A stretch of 17,807 nucleotides of DNA from CAZTWC01 sp964617105 [NCBI: uncultured Myxococcia bacterium] (GTDB lineage: Bacteria > CAZTWC01). The stretch is from positions 1 to 17,807 of the forward strand of contig CAZTWC010000052.1 in the NCBI GenBank assembly GCA_964617105.1, written 5' to 3'. Below are positions 8,224 through 15,790 of the stretch, piece by piece (position 1 is the first letter of the stretch; every line of letters begins with the position of its first letter). A model generated the notes under the pieces. The model saw only the letters and a program-made list of their open reading frames with translations, was not told where the DNA came from and did not search any database. The position numbers and the translations under genes are program-made.

Positions 8224-9315
8224 ATGCAAAAACAACCAATAAAAGTATTGATTATCGATGACTCCGCCTTTATGCGTAAGGCGCTATCCAACATGATCCA
8301 AACCGATCCCGAACTGGTGGTGGTGGGCACTGCACGGGACGGCGCCGAAGGGATCGATAAAATACAGAGATTAAGGCCCGATTTGGTTACCTTGGACGTA
8401 GACATGCCCAGGATGAACGGGCTGGCGGCGCTTAAAATCATAATGGAAACCATGCCACTGCCGGTGTTGATGGTTAGTTCGCTAACCGATGAAGGGGCAA
8501 AAGTCACCTTAGATGCTCTGGATTTGGGTGCGGTAGATTTTATCCCGAAGAATCTCGATGAGGTATCGCTCAATATCACCAAAATAAAGGCTGACCTCTT
8601 ATATAAAATAAAGGCGATTGCTTGCAGTCACTTGAAAAATAAAATGGTCCCTTTTGGTGCGAAAACAAAGCATACTCTTAAAAAGACAGAAAAACTTTGC
8701 CAGGAAAAATTAATAAAATTAGCCCCGGCAAAACACAGAACCCACAGCATTGATATTGTATCTATGGGGGTTTCCACTGGCGGCCCCAAGGCATTACAGG
8801 ATATTATTCCAGTTTTTCCGGAAGATTTTCCAGTGGGGATAGTGGTGGTTCAGCATATGCCGGAAGCCTTTATCAACCTCTTTGCTCAGAGATTGGACCA
8901 AATTTGCAAAATTAAGGTCAAAGTGGCTGATGAAGAAGATGTGATCAAACCGGGAGTAGTACTTATTGCCCCGGGAAATCGGCATATGACCGTGACAAAG
9001 AAAACATCCACCGAAGTGCAGATCGCTCTGGTTGAGGAACCTAGAGATAAACCGCATATTCCTTCGGTTGATGTTTTGTTTACATCGGTGGCTAAAATTT
9101 ATCCCGGCCGCTGTATAGGAGTTATTTTAACTGGAATGGGACAAGATGGCAAAGAGGGGATGAGGGCGATTAAGCAGGTTGACGGTAAGACTATCGCCCA
9201 GGACGAAGAGAGTTCTGTAGTGTTTGGTATGCCCAAAGCCGCCATTGAAATCGGCATTATTGACCGAATTTTGCCATTGCAACAAATTCCATGTGAGATT
9301 ATAAATATGGTATAA
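8224..9315 (+). CDS. cheB: CheB-type protein-glutamate methylesterase with receiver domain
   Basis: This 363-residue enzyme removes methyl esters from (and may deamidate) chemoreceptors when phosphorylated by CheA. The receiver domain (about 5-125) has the acidic pair DD12-13, phospho-acceptor Asp58 in LVTLDVDMPRMNG, Ser85 at the Thr/Ser position and Lys109 in DFIPK, so it should be phosphorylatable. After a Lys-rich linker, the CheB catalytic domain has the triad Ser184 (VSTGGP), His211 (VVQHMP) and Asp308 (LTGMGQDG), plus IAPGNRHM and GMPKAA motifs. The frame also opens at an ATG at 8164 inside cheA, but the family N-terminus (MQKQPIKVLIIDDSA) fits the ATG at 8224, 35 bases after the cheA stop. 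Neither has a good Shine-Dalgarno. Confidence 0.94.
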   Translation: MQKQPIKVLIIDDSAFMRKALSNMIQTDPELVVVGTARDGAEGIDKIQRLRPDLVTLDVDMPRMNGLAALKIIMETMPLPVLMVSSLTDEGAKVTLDALDLGAVDFIPKNLDEVSLNITKIKADLLYKIKAIACSHLKNKMVPFGAKTKHTLKKTEKLCQEKLIKLAPAKHRTHSIDIVSMGVSTGGPKALQDIIPVFPEDFPVGIVVVQHMPEAFINLFAQRLDQICKIKVKVADEEDVIKPGVVLIAPGNRHMTVTKKTSTEVQIALVEEPRDKPHIPSVDVLFTSVAKIYPGRCIGVILTGMGQDGKEGMRAIKQVDGKTIAQDEESSVVFGMPKAAIEIGIIDRILPLQQIPCEIINMV

Positions 9316-9324
9316 AGTGTTTCT

Positions 9325-9340
9325 TAACACACTGGTGTTA
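9325..9340. other. 16-bp inverted repeat between cheB and the PilZ gene
   Basis: TAACAC-ACTG-GTGTTA is a perfect 6-bp stem with a four-base loop, ten bases after the cheB stop. There is no T-run, so it is not a classical terminator. It could be an mRNA processing or stabilising hairpin or a protein-binding site; the sequence alone does not decide. Confidence 0.3.
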
Positions 9341-9377
9341 TGTCAAATGACCGGACACTAACTTAACCTAAATTAAA

Positions 9378-9806
9378 ATGGTGGTAACCATGCCAAAAGA
9401 CAATAAAAACATATCAGATAAAAATCGCCGGAACTATGTCCGCCTGGATGCCAATTATAATATTAAATTTTCTGAACTCTCCTTTCCGGTTGAACAAGAT
9501 ACTCACCAGATAACTGCAATTTCCAAAGATTTAAGTGGGTCTGGATTATTGTTTGACAGCGATATTTTCGTGGAAATTGGAACAACACTAAAAATAAACT
9601 TTAATATCCCTAGTTTTCACAAACACAAGCAAGGATTTTTAAGTCCGGACTGGACATCTACTCCAGAGAAGTGTACTGTTATAGCCGAAGTGGTAAGGAT
9701 AAAGACTGTAGTCATGGAACGACAATATGAGGTGGCTGTCAAATTTGTAGATATTTATAGTGGTGATCAAGAGGCTTTGGTAAATTTTATTAACAGTAAG
9801 CTATAA
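9378..9806 (+). CDS. PilZ-domain protein (probable c-di-GMP receptor)
   Basis: This small single-domain protein of 142 residues (138 if translation starts at the second ATG, 9390) matches the PilZ pattern. An RxxxR motif is formed by RNYVR (18-22), and DxSxxG by DLSGSG (51-56), at the expected spacing and followed by a beta-rich region to about 127. Both c-di-GMP-binding motifs are intact, so ligand binding is plausible. The ATG at 9390 has TGGTGG five bases upstream, which favours the shorter form. The position between cheB and the receptor gene suggests it works with the chemosensory cluster, perhaps as a c-di-GMP-responsive adaptor like the PilZ proteins known to act on motility or CheR. 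That link is inference. Confidence 0.85.
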   Translation: MVVTMPKDNKNISDKNRRNYVRLDANYNIKFSELSFPVEQDTHQITAISKDLSGSGLLFDSDIFVEIGTTLKINFNIPSFHKHKQGFLSPDWTSTPEKCTVIAEVVRIKTVVMERQYEVAVKFVDIYSGDQEALVNFINSKL

Positions 9807-9908
9807 AGGTCAATGTGTAATTGTCATTGATGATATAAATATAAAGTGATAGGTAATTGGTTAGTTCGTTGTATGTATAACGGAATAATGTAACATTTAG
9901 AATAAGCA

Positions 9909-9914
9909 CGGAGG
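9909..9914 (+). promoter_or_regulatory. Strong ribosome binding site deciding the MCP start
   Basis: CGGAGG lies seven bases before the ATG at 9922. It supports that ATG rather than the in-frame TTG at 9919. Confidence 0.75.
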
Positions 9915-9921
9915 TTCTTTG

Positions 9922-11664
9922 ATGGGAATCCAGCAAAAAGTTCTTTCTCACAGATTTCTATTTTCTTTAATTGAGTTGGTGTTGTTGGTGGTTATGTTTG
10001 CCAAGGAGGATATGAAAACGCCAATTTTAATTGCTTTTATTGTGGCTGTGATCGTGGACATTCTAACTTTGCTTTACAAAGTTGTTGTCCCCTTTCAAAA
10101 TGATACCGACAGAATTGCCGAGTCTATCAGAACCATCTCCTACTCTGAAAATTATCGGCACAAATTGGAAGACTCCTCTTATGCCGGGTTGACAGACATT
10201 GTAACCGCTTTTAACGGACTGATGGATAAATTAGCCGGAATTCATTCCGATTTGCGTAAATTCAACGATACAGTGCACGCCCTGGATCAGGGTCAAAATA
10301 AATCTTTTTCCGATATTAAAATCCCGGAGTTGATTGACGCTGGCAACACTTTTGCCAAAATAGCGAATAAACTTATCTCGTTTGAAAAACAAACCGAGCA
10401 GTCTAAAACTGTCAAAGCCACCGACTCTTCCGATCACAAACCCTTAGAAAATGAATTGAATACTGCCAGGCAAAAAGCCCGGGCTCTGACCGATGAACTA
10501 AACGAATTGAAAGACAACTACCAGAGACGCCAGAGAAATCTGGACGAATTGCAGACTTCTTTTGATACTACCAATCAAAAGCAGAAAAAATTGAGCCTGT
10601 TGGTTGAAGATAAAGATGACCAAATAAACAATGTTAAAGTCGAGTTGGGCGATATTTCTGAAAATTACAAGTCTCTATTGAATGAAATAGGTGTAGTGAC
10701 CCGGAGTATTTCAATTGTGGTGGAGACCAACCTGGCCAATATCAGTCAGATGCCTATAGTAACCAAAGAGGAAATAAAACCCCTGGCCGATTCTTTCACC
10801 ACCTTGATTGATAATTTTCGAGAATTTATTGCTCAAACCGATGGTGGTGTTCAACAGGTGGCATCCCTGGTGGCTCATGTTACCAATTCCACTGAAACTA
10901 TGATCGCTGGCGCTGATAAAGTCACCAGCCAGACTGATCAGGTGGCCACAGCCATGGAACAGATGTCAGCAACTATTATAGAGGTGGCCAAGAACTCCAA
11001 CCAGGCTGCAGAATCTGCCCGGGAAGCGGCTTTGACTGCTACCAAGGGTGGAGATATTGTCCAGAGAACCATCGAAGGGATGAACAAGATTTCACATTCG
11101 GTAAAAATATCAGCCGATACTATAGAGACTTTGGGTAAATCTTCCGACCAAATTGGTGAAATTATTGAAGTTATCGATGATATCGCCGACCAGACTAACT
11201 TATTGGCCCTAAATGCTGCCATTGAGGCAGCCAGAGCCGGTGAACAGGGTCGTGGTTTTGCGGTTGTGGCCGATGAAGTCAGAAAACTGGCCGAAAGAAC
11301 CACCAAGGCTACCAAAGAAATTGCCACCATGATCAACAGCATCCAGAACAATACCAGTGGGGCTGTTACCTCCATGACAGCCGGCACCAAAGAAGTTGAG
11401 GCTGGTGTGAACCTGACTAACCAGGCTGGAGATTCCCTGAACCAGATTGTTGGAATGGTGCAAAGAGTTATGGATATGGTGCAGCAAATAGCCACTGCGG
11501 CGGAAGAACAGTCGGCAGCGGCGGAAGAGATCTCTTCCAACGTAGAAGAGATTGCCACCGTCAGCAAAGAGAGTTCATTTGGCGCTCAAAAAACCATTGA
11601 ATCTTTTACCAAACTGACCAGATTCGTTTCTGAATTACAGGGCACTATGGCCCAATTCAAGTAA
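9922..11664 (+). CDS. Methyl-accepting chemotaxis protein with minimal extracytoplasmic part
   Basis: This 580-residue chemoreceptor has two hydrophobic helices at about 12-27 and 34-54 joined by only about six residues, so there is no periplasmic ligand-binding domain. Residues 60-300 form a long, mostly helical, charged cytoplasmic region, probably coiled coil in part (about 175-250), with no recognised PAS or GAF domain. The MCP signalling domain covers about 310-580. Its conserved hairpin tip, [32 protein letters not shown] (423-454), is near-canonical and is the CheA/CheW contact. Glu/Gln pairs flanking the tip, such as [14 protein letters not shown] at 527-540, are likely methylation sites. 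There is no C-terminal CheR-tethering pentapeptide. A receptor of this shape probably senses a cytoplasmic or membrane-state signal (inference). Confidence 0.94.
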   Translation: MGIQQKVLSHRFLFSLIELVLLVVMFAKEDMKTPILIAFIVAVIVDILTLLYKVVVPFQNDTDRIAESIRTISYSENYRHKLEDSSYAGLTDIVTAFNGLMDKLAGIHSDLRKFNDTVHALDQGQNKSFSDIKIPELIDAGNTFAKIANKLISFEKQTEQSKTVKATDSSDHKPLENELNTARQKARALTDELNELKDNYQRRQRNLDELQTSFDTTNQKQKKLSLLVEDKDDQINNVKVELGDISENYKSLLNEIGVVTRSISIVVETNLANISQMPIVTKEEIKPLADSFTTLIDNFREFIAQTDGGVQQVASLVAHVTNSTETMIAGADKVTSQTDQVATAMEQMSATIIEVAKNSNQAAESAREAALTATKGGDIVQRTIEGMNKISHSVKISADTIETLGKSSDQIGEIIEVIDDIADQTNLLALNAAIEAARAGEQGRGFAVVADEVRKLAERTTKATKEIATMINSIQNNTSGAVTSMTAGTKEVEAGVNLTNQAGDSLNQIVGMVQRVMDMVQQIATAAEEQSAAAEEISSNVEEIATVSKESSFGAQKTIESFTKLTRFVSELQGTMAQFK

Positions 11665-11705
11665 AGGTAAAACTCACTTATTTGACAATTGTCTATTGCT
11701 CCCCA

Positions 11706-11711
11706 GGGAGG
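11706..11711 (+). promoter_or_regulatory. Ribosome binding site deciding the cheW start
   Basis: GGGAGG ends ten bases before the ATG at 11722. This favours that start over the in-frame TTG at 11689, which would add eleven residues with no family match. Confidence 0.65.
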
Positions 11712-11721
11712 TTTTAATAAA

Positions 11722-12195
11722 ATGCCCAAAGAGATCTTTGGTAGTTCAAAATTGCTGCAGTTGGTTAGTTTCCAGGTTGGTGAAGAAGAATTTGCCGTTG
11801 ATATATTAAAAGTTCAAGAGATAAACCGTATGGTAGATATTACCAGGGTTCCTAAATCACCCCATTTTGTTGAAGGGGTGATAAACTTACGCGGTAAAGT
11901 TATCCCCATTATCGACCTGCGAAAAAGGTTGAGAGTTACCAATACCGAATATTCCCGACAGACCAGAATTGTAGTCGTGGATATTGAGGGAAAAGTTATC
12001 GGCCTAATAGTGGACGCTGTATCCGAAGTGCTACGATTGCCGGCTGAAACTATAGAACCGCCGCCTCACATGGTTTCCAATGTAGATGTTGAGTATATCA
12101 AAGGGGTTGGAAAACTTGACGACCGTCTGATAATTCTCCTGGATCTGAATACCCTCCTAAGTAAAGAAGAGAAAGCCATAATGCAGAGTTTTTAG
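11722..12195 (+). CDS. cheW: CheW-type coupling protein
   Basis: This 157-residue scaffold protein links CheA (through its P5 domain) to the receptor tip. It is a single CheW domain. QLVSFQVGEEEFAVDILKVQEI (13-34) is the first beta-barrel segment, FVEGVINLRGKVIPIIDLR (49-67) is the signature core, and the second barrel half contains VVVDIEGKVIGLIVDAV (84-100) and LPAETIEPPP (106-115), followed by the terminal strands at 125-145. Length is normal for the family. It follows the MCP gene by 57 bases with its own good ribosome site, consistent with being in the same transcript and forming the core array with the CheA and MCP encoded just upstream. Confidence 0.95.
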   Translation: MPKEIFGSSKLLQLVSFQVGEEEFAVDILKVQEINRMVDITRVPKSPHFVEGVINLRGKVIPIIDLRKRLRVTNTEYSRQTRIVVVDIEGKVIGLIVDAVSEVLRLPAETIEPPPHMVSNVDVEYIKGVGKLDDRLIILLDLNTLLSKEEKAIMQSF

Positions 12196-12230
12196 AGTTT
12201 GTAAAACTGTCCTGCTGTAATTTACTCCTA

Positions 12231-12680
12231 ATGGTTAAACAAAAAAAAGAAAATTGTGTGACTGGAACTCTTGCTGGGCCCGATGGGACAATCTATAATG
12301 GCGAATTTAAGGATAATAAAAGAGATGGGATTGGAAAAATGATATGGCCTGGCGGGGCAATTTATGAAGGCGAATTTAAAGATGATAAAGCCCATGGAAG
12401 GGGAACTTTTACCTATCCTAATGGGGCATTATATAATGGCGAATGGGAGGATAATAAGAGGTATGGGCGGGGAAAAATGACCTTTCCAGATAGAGCAATA
12501 TATAATGGCGAATGGAGAGATGATAATGTGCACGGGAGAGGAACTTTCTCATATCCTGATGGAGCAATATACGAGGGCGAATTTATAAATAACAAAAGGC
12601 AAGGGCAGGGAAAAATGACCTTTCCAGATGGAACAATATATGATGGCGAATGGAGAGATGATGAATACTGTTTCCACTAA
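12231..12680 (+). CDS. MORN-repeat protein
   Basis: This 149-residue protein consists almost wholly of MORN repeats of exactly 23 residues, with pattern Y.GE(F/W).(D/N)...(G).G.(M/F)..P.G. The repeats start at Tyr22, 45, 68, 91, 114 and 137; the last is cut short after YDGEWRDDEYCFH. There is no signal peptide or membrane segment, so it is probably cytoplasmic. MORN proteins elsewhere bind membranes, lipids or partner proteins and often carry fused enzymes; here there is no fused domain. It lies 35 bases after cheW on the same strand with no visible Shine-Dalgarno, so it is probably the last gene of the che transcript. A scaffolding or membrane-tethering role for the chemosensory complex is possible but unproven. 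Confidence 0.88.
   Translation: MVKQKKENCVTGTLAGPDGTIYNGEFKDNKRDGIGKMIWPGGAIYEGEFKDDKAHGRGTFTYPNGALYNGEWEDNKRYGRGKMTFPDRAIYNGEWRDDNVHGRGTFSYPDGAIYEGEFINNKRQGQGKMTFPDGTIYDGEWRDDEYCFH
12291..12677 (+). repeat. 69-bp MORN repeats arranged as a 138-bp two-repeat module
   Basis: Six units of 69 bp are visible. Odd units read NKR.G.GKM, while even units 2 and 4 read D..HGRGTF.YP. Stretches around 12472-12490 and 12610-12628 are nearly identical at a spacing of 138 bases, showing that duplication proceeded by pairs. Confidence 0.85.
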
Positions 12681-12713
12681 CCTTATTTGTGCGAATTAAT
12701 TTTTGAGCGAACC

Positions 12714-15700
12714 CTAAGGAACACTTGAGCACTGGCATCCGGCATTGGGTTCAAAAACACTCTTTAGACCTTTTGGTATGGCTTCAAACAGGGGCGCTTT
12801 TTTGGCGGTAAATGGTGTATCGGTTTCCGGGAATTCCTCTTCGGCACTATTATCGGTAGTTCCGCCATCAGCCTGATCGATAATCATACTACCGTCATAT
12901 CCCTCTATTAATACTCCCCCGTCAGCATTTTCCGCTTCCTCCGAGTCCATTTCTTCTCCAGAATCGGGACCGCCATCAATACTGTTGCCTCCTAATCCAG
13001 TATTAAAAAACTCGAATATCAACTCTAAAATATCTATGCGAGTCTGTTCTGGAAATATTGTTTCCAAAGGAAAGGCCAAAAAAACCAGCTTGAAGGGACC
13101 GTCATAAGAGATTGCCGCTCCATGCTTCTTATCATCACTATATTCCAAAATAGTTTCACTCCCACCAAAAGAAGAAATAATATCGGGATAATCCACATTA
13201 TAAGAGCCCTGGGTGCCGTCATCAAACTCTATAGTTTTTAATGAATCAAAAAGTTTTCCTTTGATTGGTACGGTCTGGTATAAATCGGCATCATCTTCGA
13301 GATAAGAGGTTTTCAGATAGTTATGGAGAAATTGGAGATCTTTGGAGTCGCCTTTATGGGATAATTCATAGGCTATTTCAGAGCCACTCACCAACAAGGC
13401 ACCGCCCTGATCCAAATATTTCTCTACCTTCTCCTGCTCTTTATGACTGAAAGTTTCATCCAGGCTCGATTCCTCTCCCAAAGAGTAAACCACTGCTCTA
13501 TAGTTATTGAGATCAATGAAACCGTTCTCCACCGCCTCGTTACTGCAGCTATCAAAAAAATATTGCTGACCGGGGATAGCCACTATGGCCCTGCCTATCC
13601 GAAAGGAATAGTCAAAGGTGTTATCTGCCACCTGTACATAAGCGTCTTGTCGATCAAAACCATTTACCAGCAGTATTGGGGCTTCCTTGCCTGGCCCGCC
13701 AAACCTGGCCCCAATGGTTTCCGAGGGAAAACTTTCCCCACCTTCATTGAGAGTGGATACGCGCAAATATACGGTTTCACCTTTTTTAAGACCGCTGAGT
13801 TCAAAATGGTTCTTGTGTATCAAAGTGCCGTGGTCGTAGGCCAACGAGTTATGGCCAATATATACTCGGTAACCTTTGGCACCTTTCACTGATTCAAATT
13901 CCAGGACCAGTTTACCGCTGGAAGCCTGGTTATAGAGTCGCAAGTTAGTGGGCGGTGAAAGCGTTAACTTGGCGCCGGGATTGAAATATTCAACCAACCC
14001 TTGGTAGATGCCTCTGGCCAGTTGTTGGCGGAACTTAGGATGGTGAAGAGCCTGGTTATCCGGCATGGCAGGCGGGTTAGTGCCGGTGGGATTTTCTGTG
14101 CAATCATGAAAAGCGGATTCAATCAGTATCCCGGGAATGTTCTTCAAATTACGCAATTCGCCGAAATTTGCCATTATTTGTCCCCGATTTTTCCAATTTT
14201 CATCCCAGTTTTGGCGAAGATTATCGATAATAGCGGTATGCACTTTTTCTTGTAAATCATAACTGCCTTTGGGATGGTCGCAGGAGGAGGGTGAAGTACT
14301 TTGAGATGAGGGAAGCAAGCAGTTATGACGAAAGGTAATGGTACCGGATATATTTTTTACCGCAGAACCGGCGGCATTGGAATGAAGTGAGACATAGGCA
14401 TCGGCACCCAAAAAATTGGCGTAAAGGGGCCGGGCCGAAACATCGCTGCTATAACTATTAATATGGCGGTTGATATAGGGTATGTGGTATAGGGCTGACA
14501 TCTGCCAGCGGGCTTTATTGCTGGTTTTTCCATCTATTACCGTCTGGTCTATGCCTCCGCCAAAACGCACAGCATCAGCAATGAGATATTTATCCTCCTC
14601 CTGCCCAGGTCCTATTTCCACCTCTCCCTTTTGGTCAGGATCAAAGTAAAAAGTGCCTAAATATAAAAAACGTCCGCCGTTTTGGCGCTGGTCCACCAGG
14701 AAAACAGTGGTCCCATAACCGTGACGCACCGAAACTTTGGCTGCAGATGTGCGGTTGCTGCCTGCCACAAAACGTAAACTTACATTATAAAAACCTGATT
14801 TTTTAAAGGTTGGTCGAAATACGGCTGCGTCTTTCTTCATGGCGTTTAACACCCGGTAGTCCCCTTTGTATCCCAGTTGGGTGGAGGTGCCATCGGCAAA
14901 GTTATTACCGGCTTCTGAATAACCGGCATCATTGTCATCAACAATCTGTTCAAAAGTTGAATGGTCTGTTTCCCGGGCGGTATAAACCTGGGCGCCGGCT
15001 CGGCGCAGCATGGGAAAAAGGTGGAAGTTGATAATTTCGGCATTGGAGAAATCTTCCAGGATTCCACGGCAAAAGCCACAATTTTTCCATTTGATTCTGC
15101 TTCGTTGGGTTCTCCAGGCTCCCTGTGAAAATATCCATCCGTGCCCAGCGCTCAAAAAAACAGTTTTTCCCCACAAAGAGGCGCCAAAAGGGAAAAAATT
15201 CTTTTTGGAAGGAGGCACAAAATAGAATGGTTTGATTCCGTGAAGCCGGTGATATCTATCGATCTGCTCCCTGATATCTTTAATTTTGCTCTGGTCGATA
15301 AAATAGTCCAGGGGCTTAAAACCTCCTTGACCATCTTCCACCCAAAAATAAAATCCCCTTATCTGTTCAAAAGGTAGTAAAGAGTTGATAAACTGCCGAA
15401 TTTTATCATCCAAAAAAAAATCTTCCATAGAGCCAGAAACAAACTGGTTCGACAAATAGAAATGAATCTCCTCTTGTTTGATTTGCAAATCCAGAAGTTG
15501 AGTGTTTCTCGGGATAAGGGAAGTATAACCCAGTTCTATCTCCTCAGGAGAGGGTCCGAGTAGCAACTGCTCAATTATGATTTTGATTTTCATCCGCAGA
15601 TTAAAACTCTGCAAAACACTCATGTTTCTGTAAACGGAAGCAGGAGACTTCCCCTTAAAAAACTGGATTTCAAACTCCCTTCTATCTCCTTCCCGGTTTC

Positions 15701-15779
15701 CCTGACTTTGAGCGGATCTTGGAATGGATAAGGAGAGAATGAGAAGAAATATAATTGCTATTAAGTACTTAGAACGCAT
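12714..15779 (-). CDS. Secreted multidomain N-acetylmuramoyl-L-alanine amidase with golvesin-like insertion
   Basis: This is a 1021-residue exported protein. A Sec signal peptide (MRSKYLIAIIFLLILSLSIP, cleaved near 22-26) is followed by a GerMN-like domain (about 36-160, with QLLLGPSPEE at 71-80). An Amidase_3-type zinc peptidoglycan amidase then runs in two parts. The first (205-272) has His213 (SAGHG) and Glu248. The second (422-600) has His466 (VSLHSN) and catalytic Glu554 (GILIESAF). Between them, about 318-407, sits a golvesin/Xly-like beta domain (FVAGSNRTSAAKVSVRHGYG, VDQRQNGG, ADAVRF). A fibronectin type III domain is at about 607-692, an alpha/beta domain resembling a glutamine-amidotransferase fold at 699-926, an acidic Gly-rich tail at 927-990, and a C-terminal CQC motif. 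It should cleave the amide bond between muramic acid and the stem peptide in the periplasm or outside. AGGA lies ten bases before the ATG. Confidence 0.85.
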   Translation of the reverse strand: MRSKYLIAIIFLLILSLSIPRSAQSQGNREGDRREFEIQFFKGKSPASVYRNMSVLQSFNLRMKIKIIIEQLLLGPSPEEIELGYTSLIPRNTQLLDLQIKQEEIHFYLSNQFVSGSMEDFFLDDKIRQFINSLLPFEQIRGFYFWVEDGQGGFKPLDYFIDQSKIKDIREQIDRYHRLHGIKPFYFVPPSKKNFFPFGASLWGKTVFLSAGHGWIFSQGAWRTQRSRIKWKNCGFCRGILEDFSNAEIINFHLFPMLRRAGAQVYTARETDHSTFEQIVDDNDAGYSEAGNNFADGTSTQLGYKGDYRVLNAMKKDAAVFRPTFKKSGFYNVSLRFVAGSNRTSAAKVSVRHGYGTTVFLVDQRQNGGRFLYLGTFYFDPDQKGEVEIGPGQEEDKYLIADAVRFGGGIDQTVIDGKTSNKARWQMSALYHIPYINRHINSYSSDVSARPLYANFLGADAYVSLHSNAAGSAVKNISGTITFRHNCLLPSSQSTSPSSCDHPKGSYDLQEKVHTAIIDNLRQNWDENWKNRGQIMANFGELRNLKNIPGILIESAFHDCTENPTGTNPPAMPDNQALHHPKFRQQLARGIYQGLVEYFNPGAKLTLSPPTNLRLYNQASSGKLVLEFESVKGAKGYRVYIGHNSLAYDHGTLIHKNHFELSGLKKGETVYLRVSTLNEGGESFPSETIGARFGGPGKEAPILLVNGFDRQDAYVQVADNTFDYSFRIGRAIVAIPGQQYFFDSCSNEAVENGFIDLNNYRAVVYSLGEESSLDETFSHKEQEKVEKYLDQGGALLVSGSEIAYELSHKGDSKDLQFLHNYLKTSYLEDDADLYQTVPIKGKLFDSLKTIEFDDGTQGSYNVDYPDIISSFGGSETILEYSDDKKHGAAISYDGPFKLVFLAFPLETIFPEQTRIDILELIFEFFNTGLGGNSIDGGPDSGEEMDSEEAENADGGVLIEGYDGSMIIDQADGGTTDNSAEEEFPETDTPFTAKKAPLFEAIPKGLKSVFEPNAGCQCSSVP

Positions 15780-15790
15780 TTTAATCTATC

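Noticed and set aside
10938-11567. 209-residue minus-strand open frame opposite the MCP signalling domain
   Set aside because: It lies fully opposite a highly conserved MCP domain, has no ribosome site, and is a known type of shadow caused by Ala/Glu-rich helical coding.
11682-11693. TTGACA followed by the palindrome GACAATTGTC between the MCP gene and cheW
   Set aside because: The -35-like hexamer has no -10 at a usable distance; that position is the cheW ribosome site. A 10-bp palindrome alone is weak evidence for an operator.
12681-12713. Bidirectional terminator between the MORN gene and the convergent amidase gene
   Set aside because: Only a partial GCGAA/TTCGC pairing with interruptions is present, with no stable GC stem followed by a T-run on either strand.
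13443-13892. Plus-strand open frame of 149 residues inside the amidase gene
   Set aside because: It is antisense to the continuous alpha/beta and Fn3 coding of the amidase and shows no domain or ribosome site.
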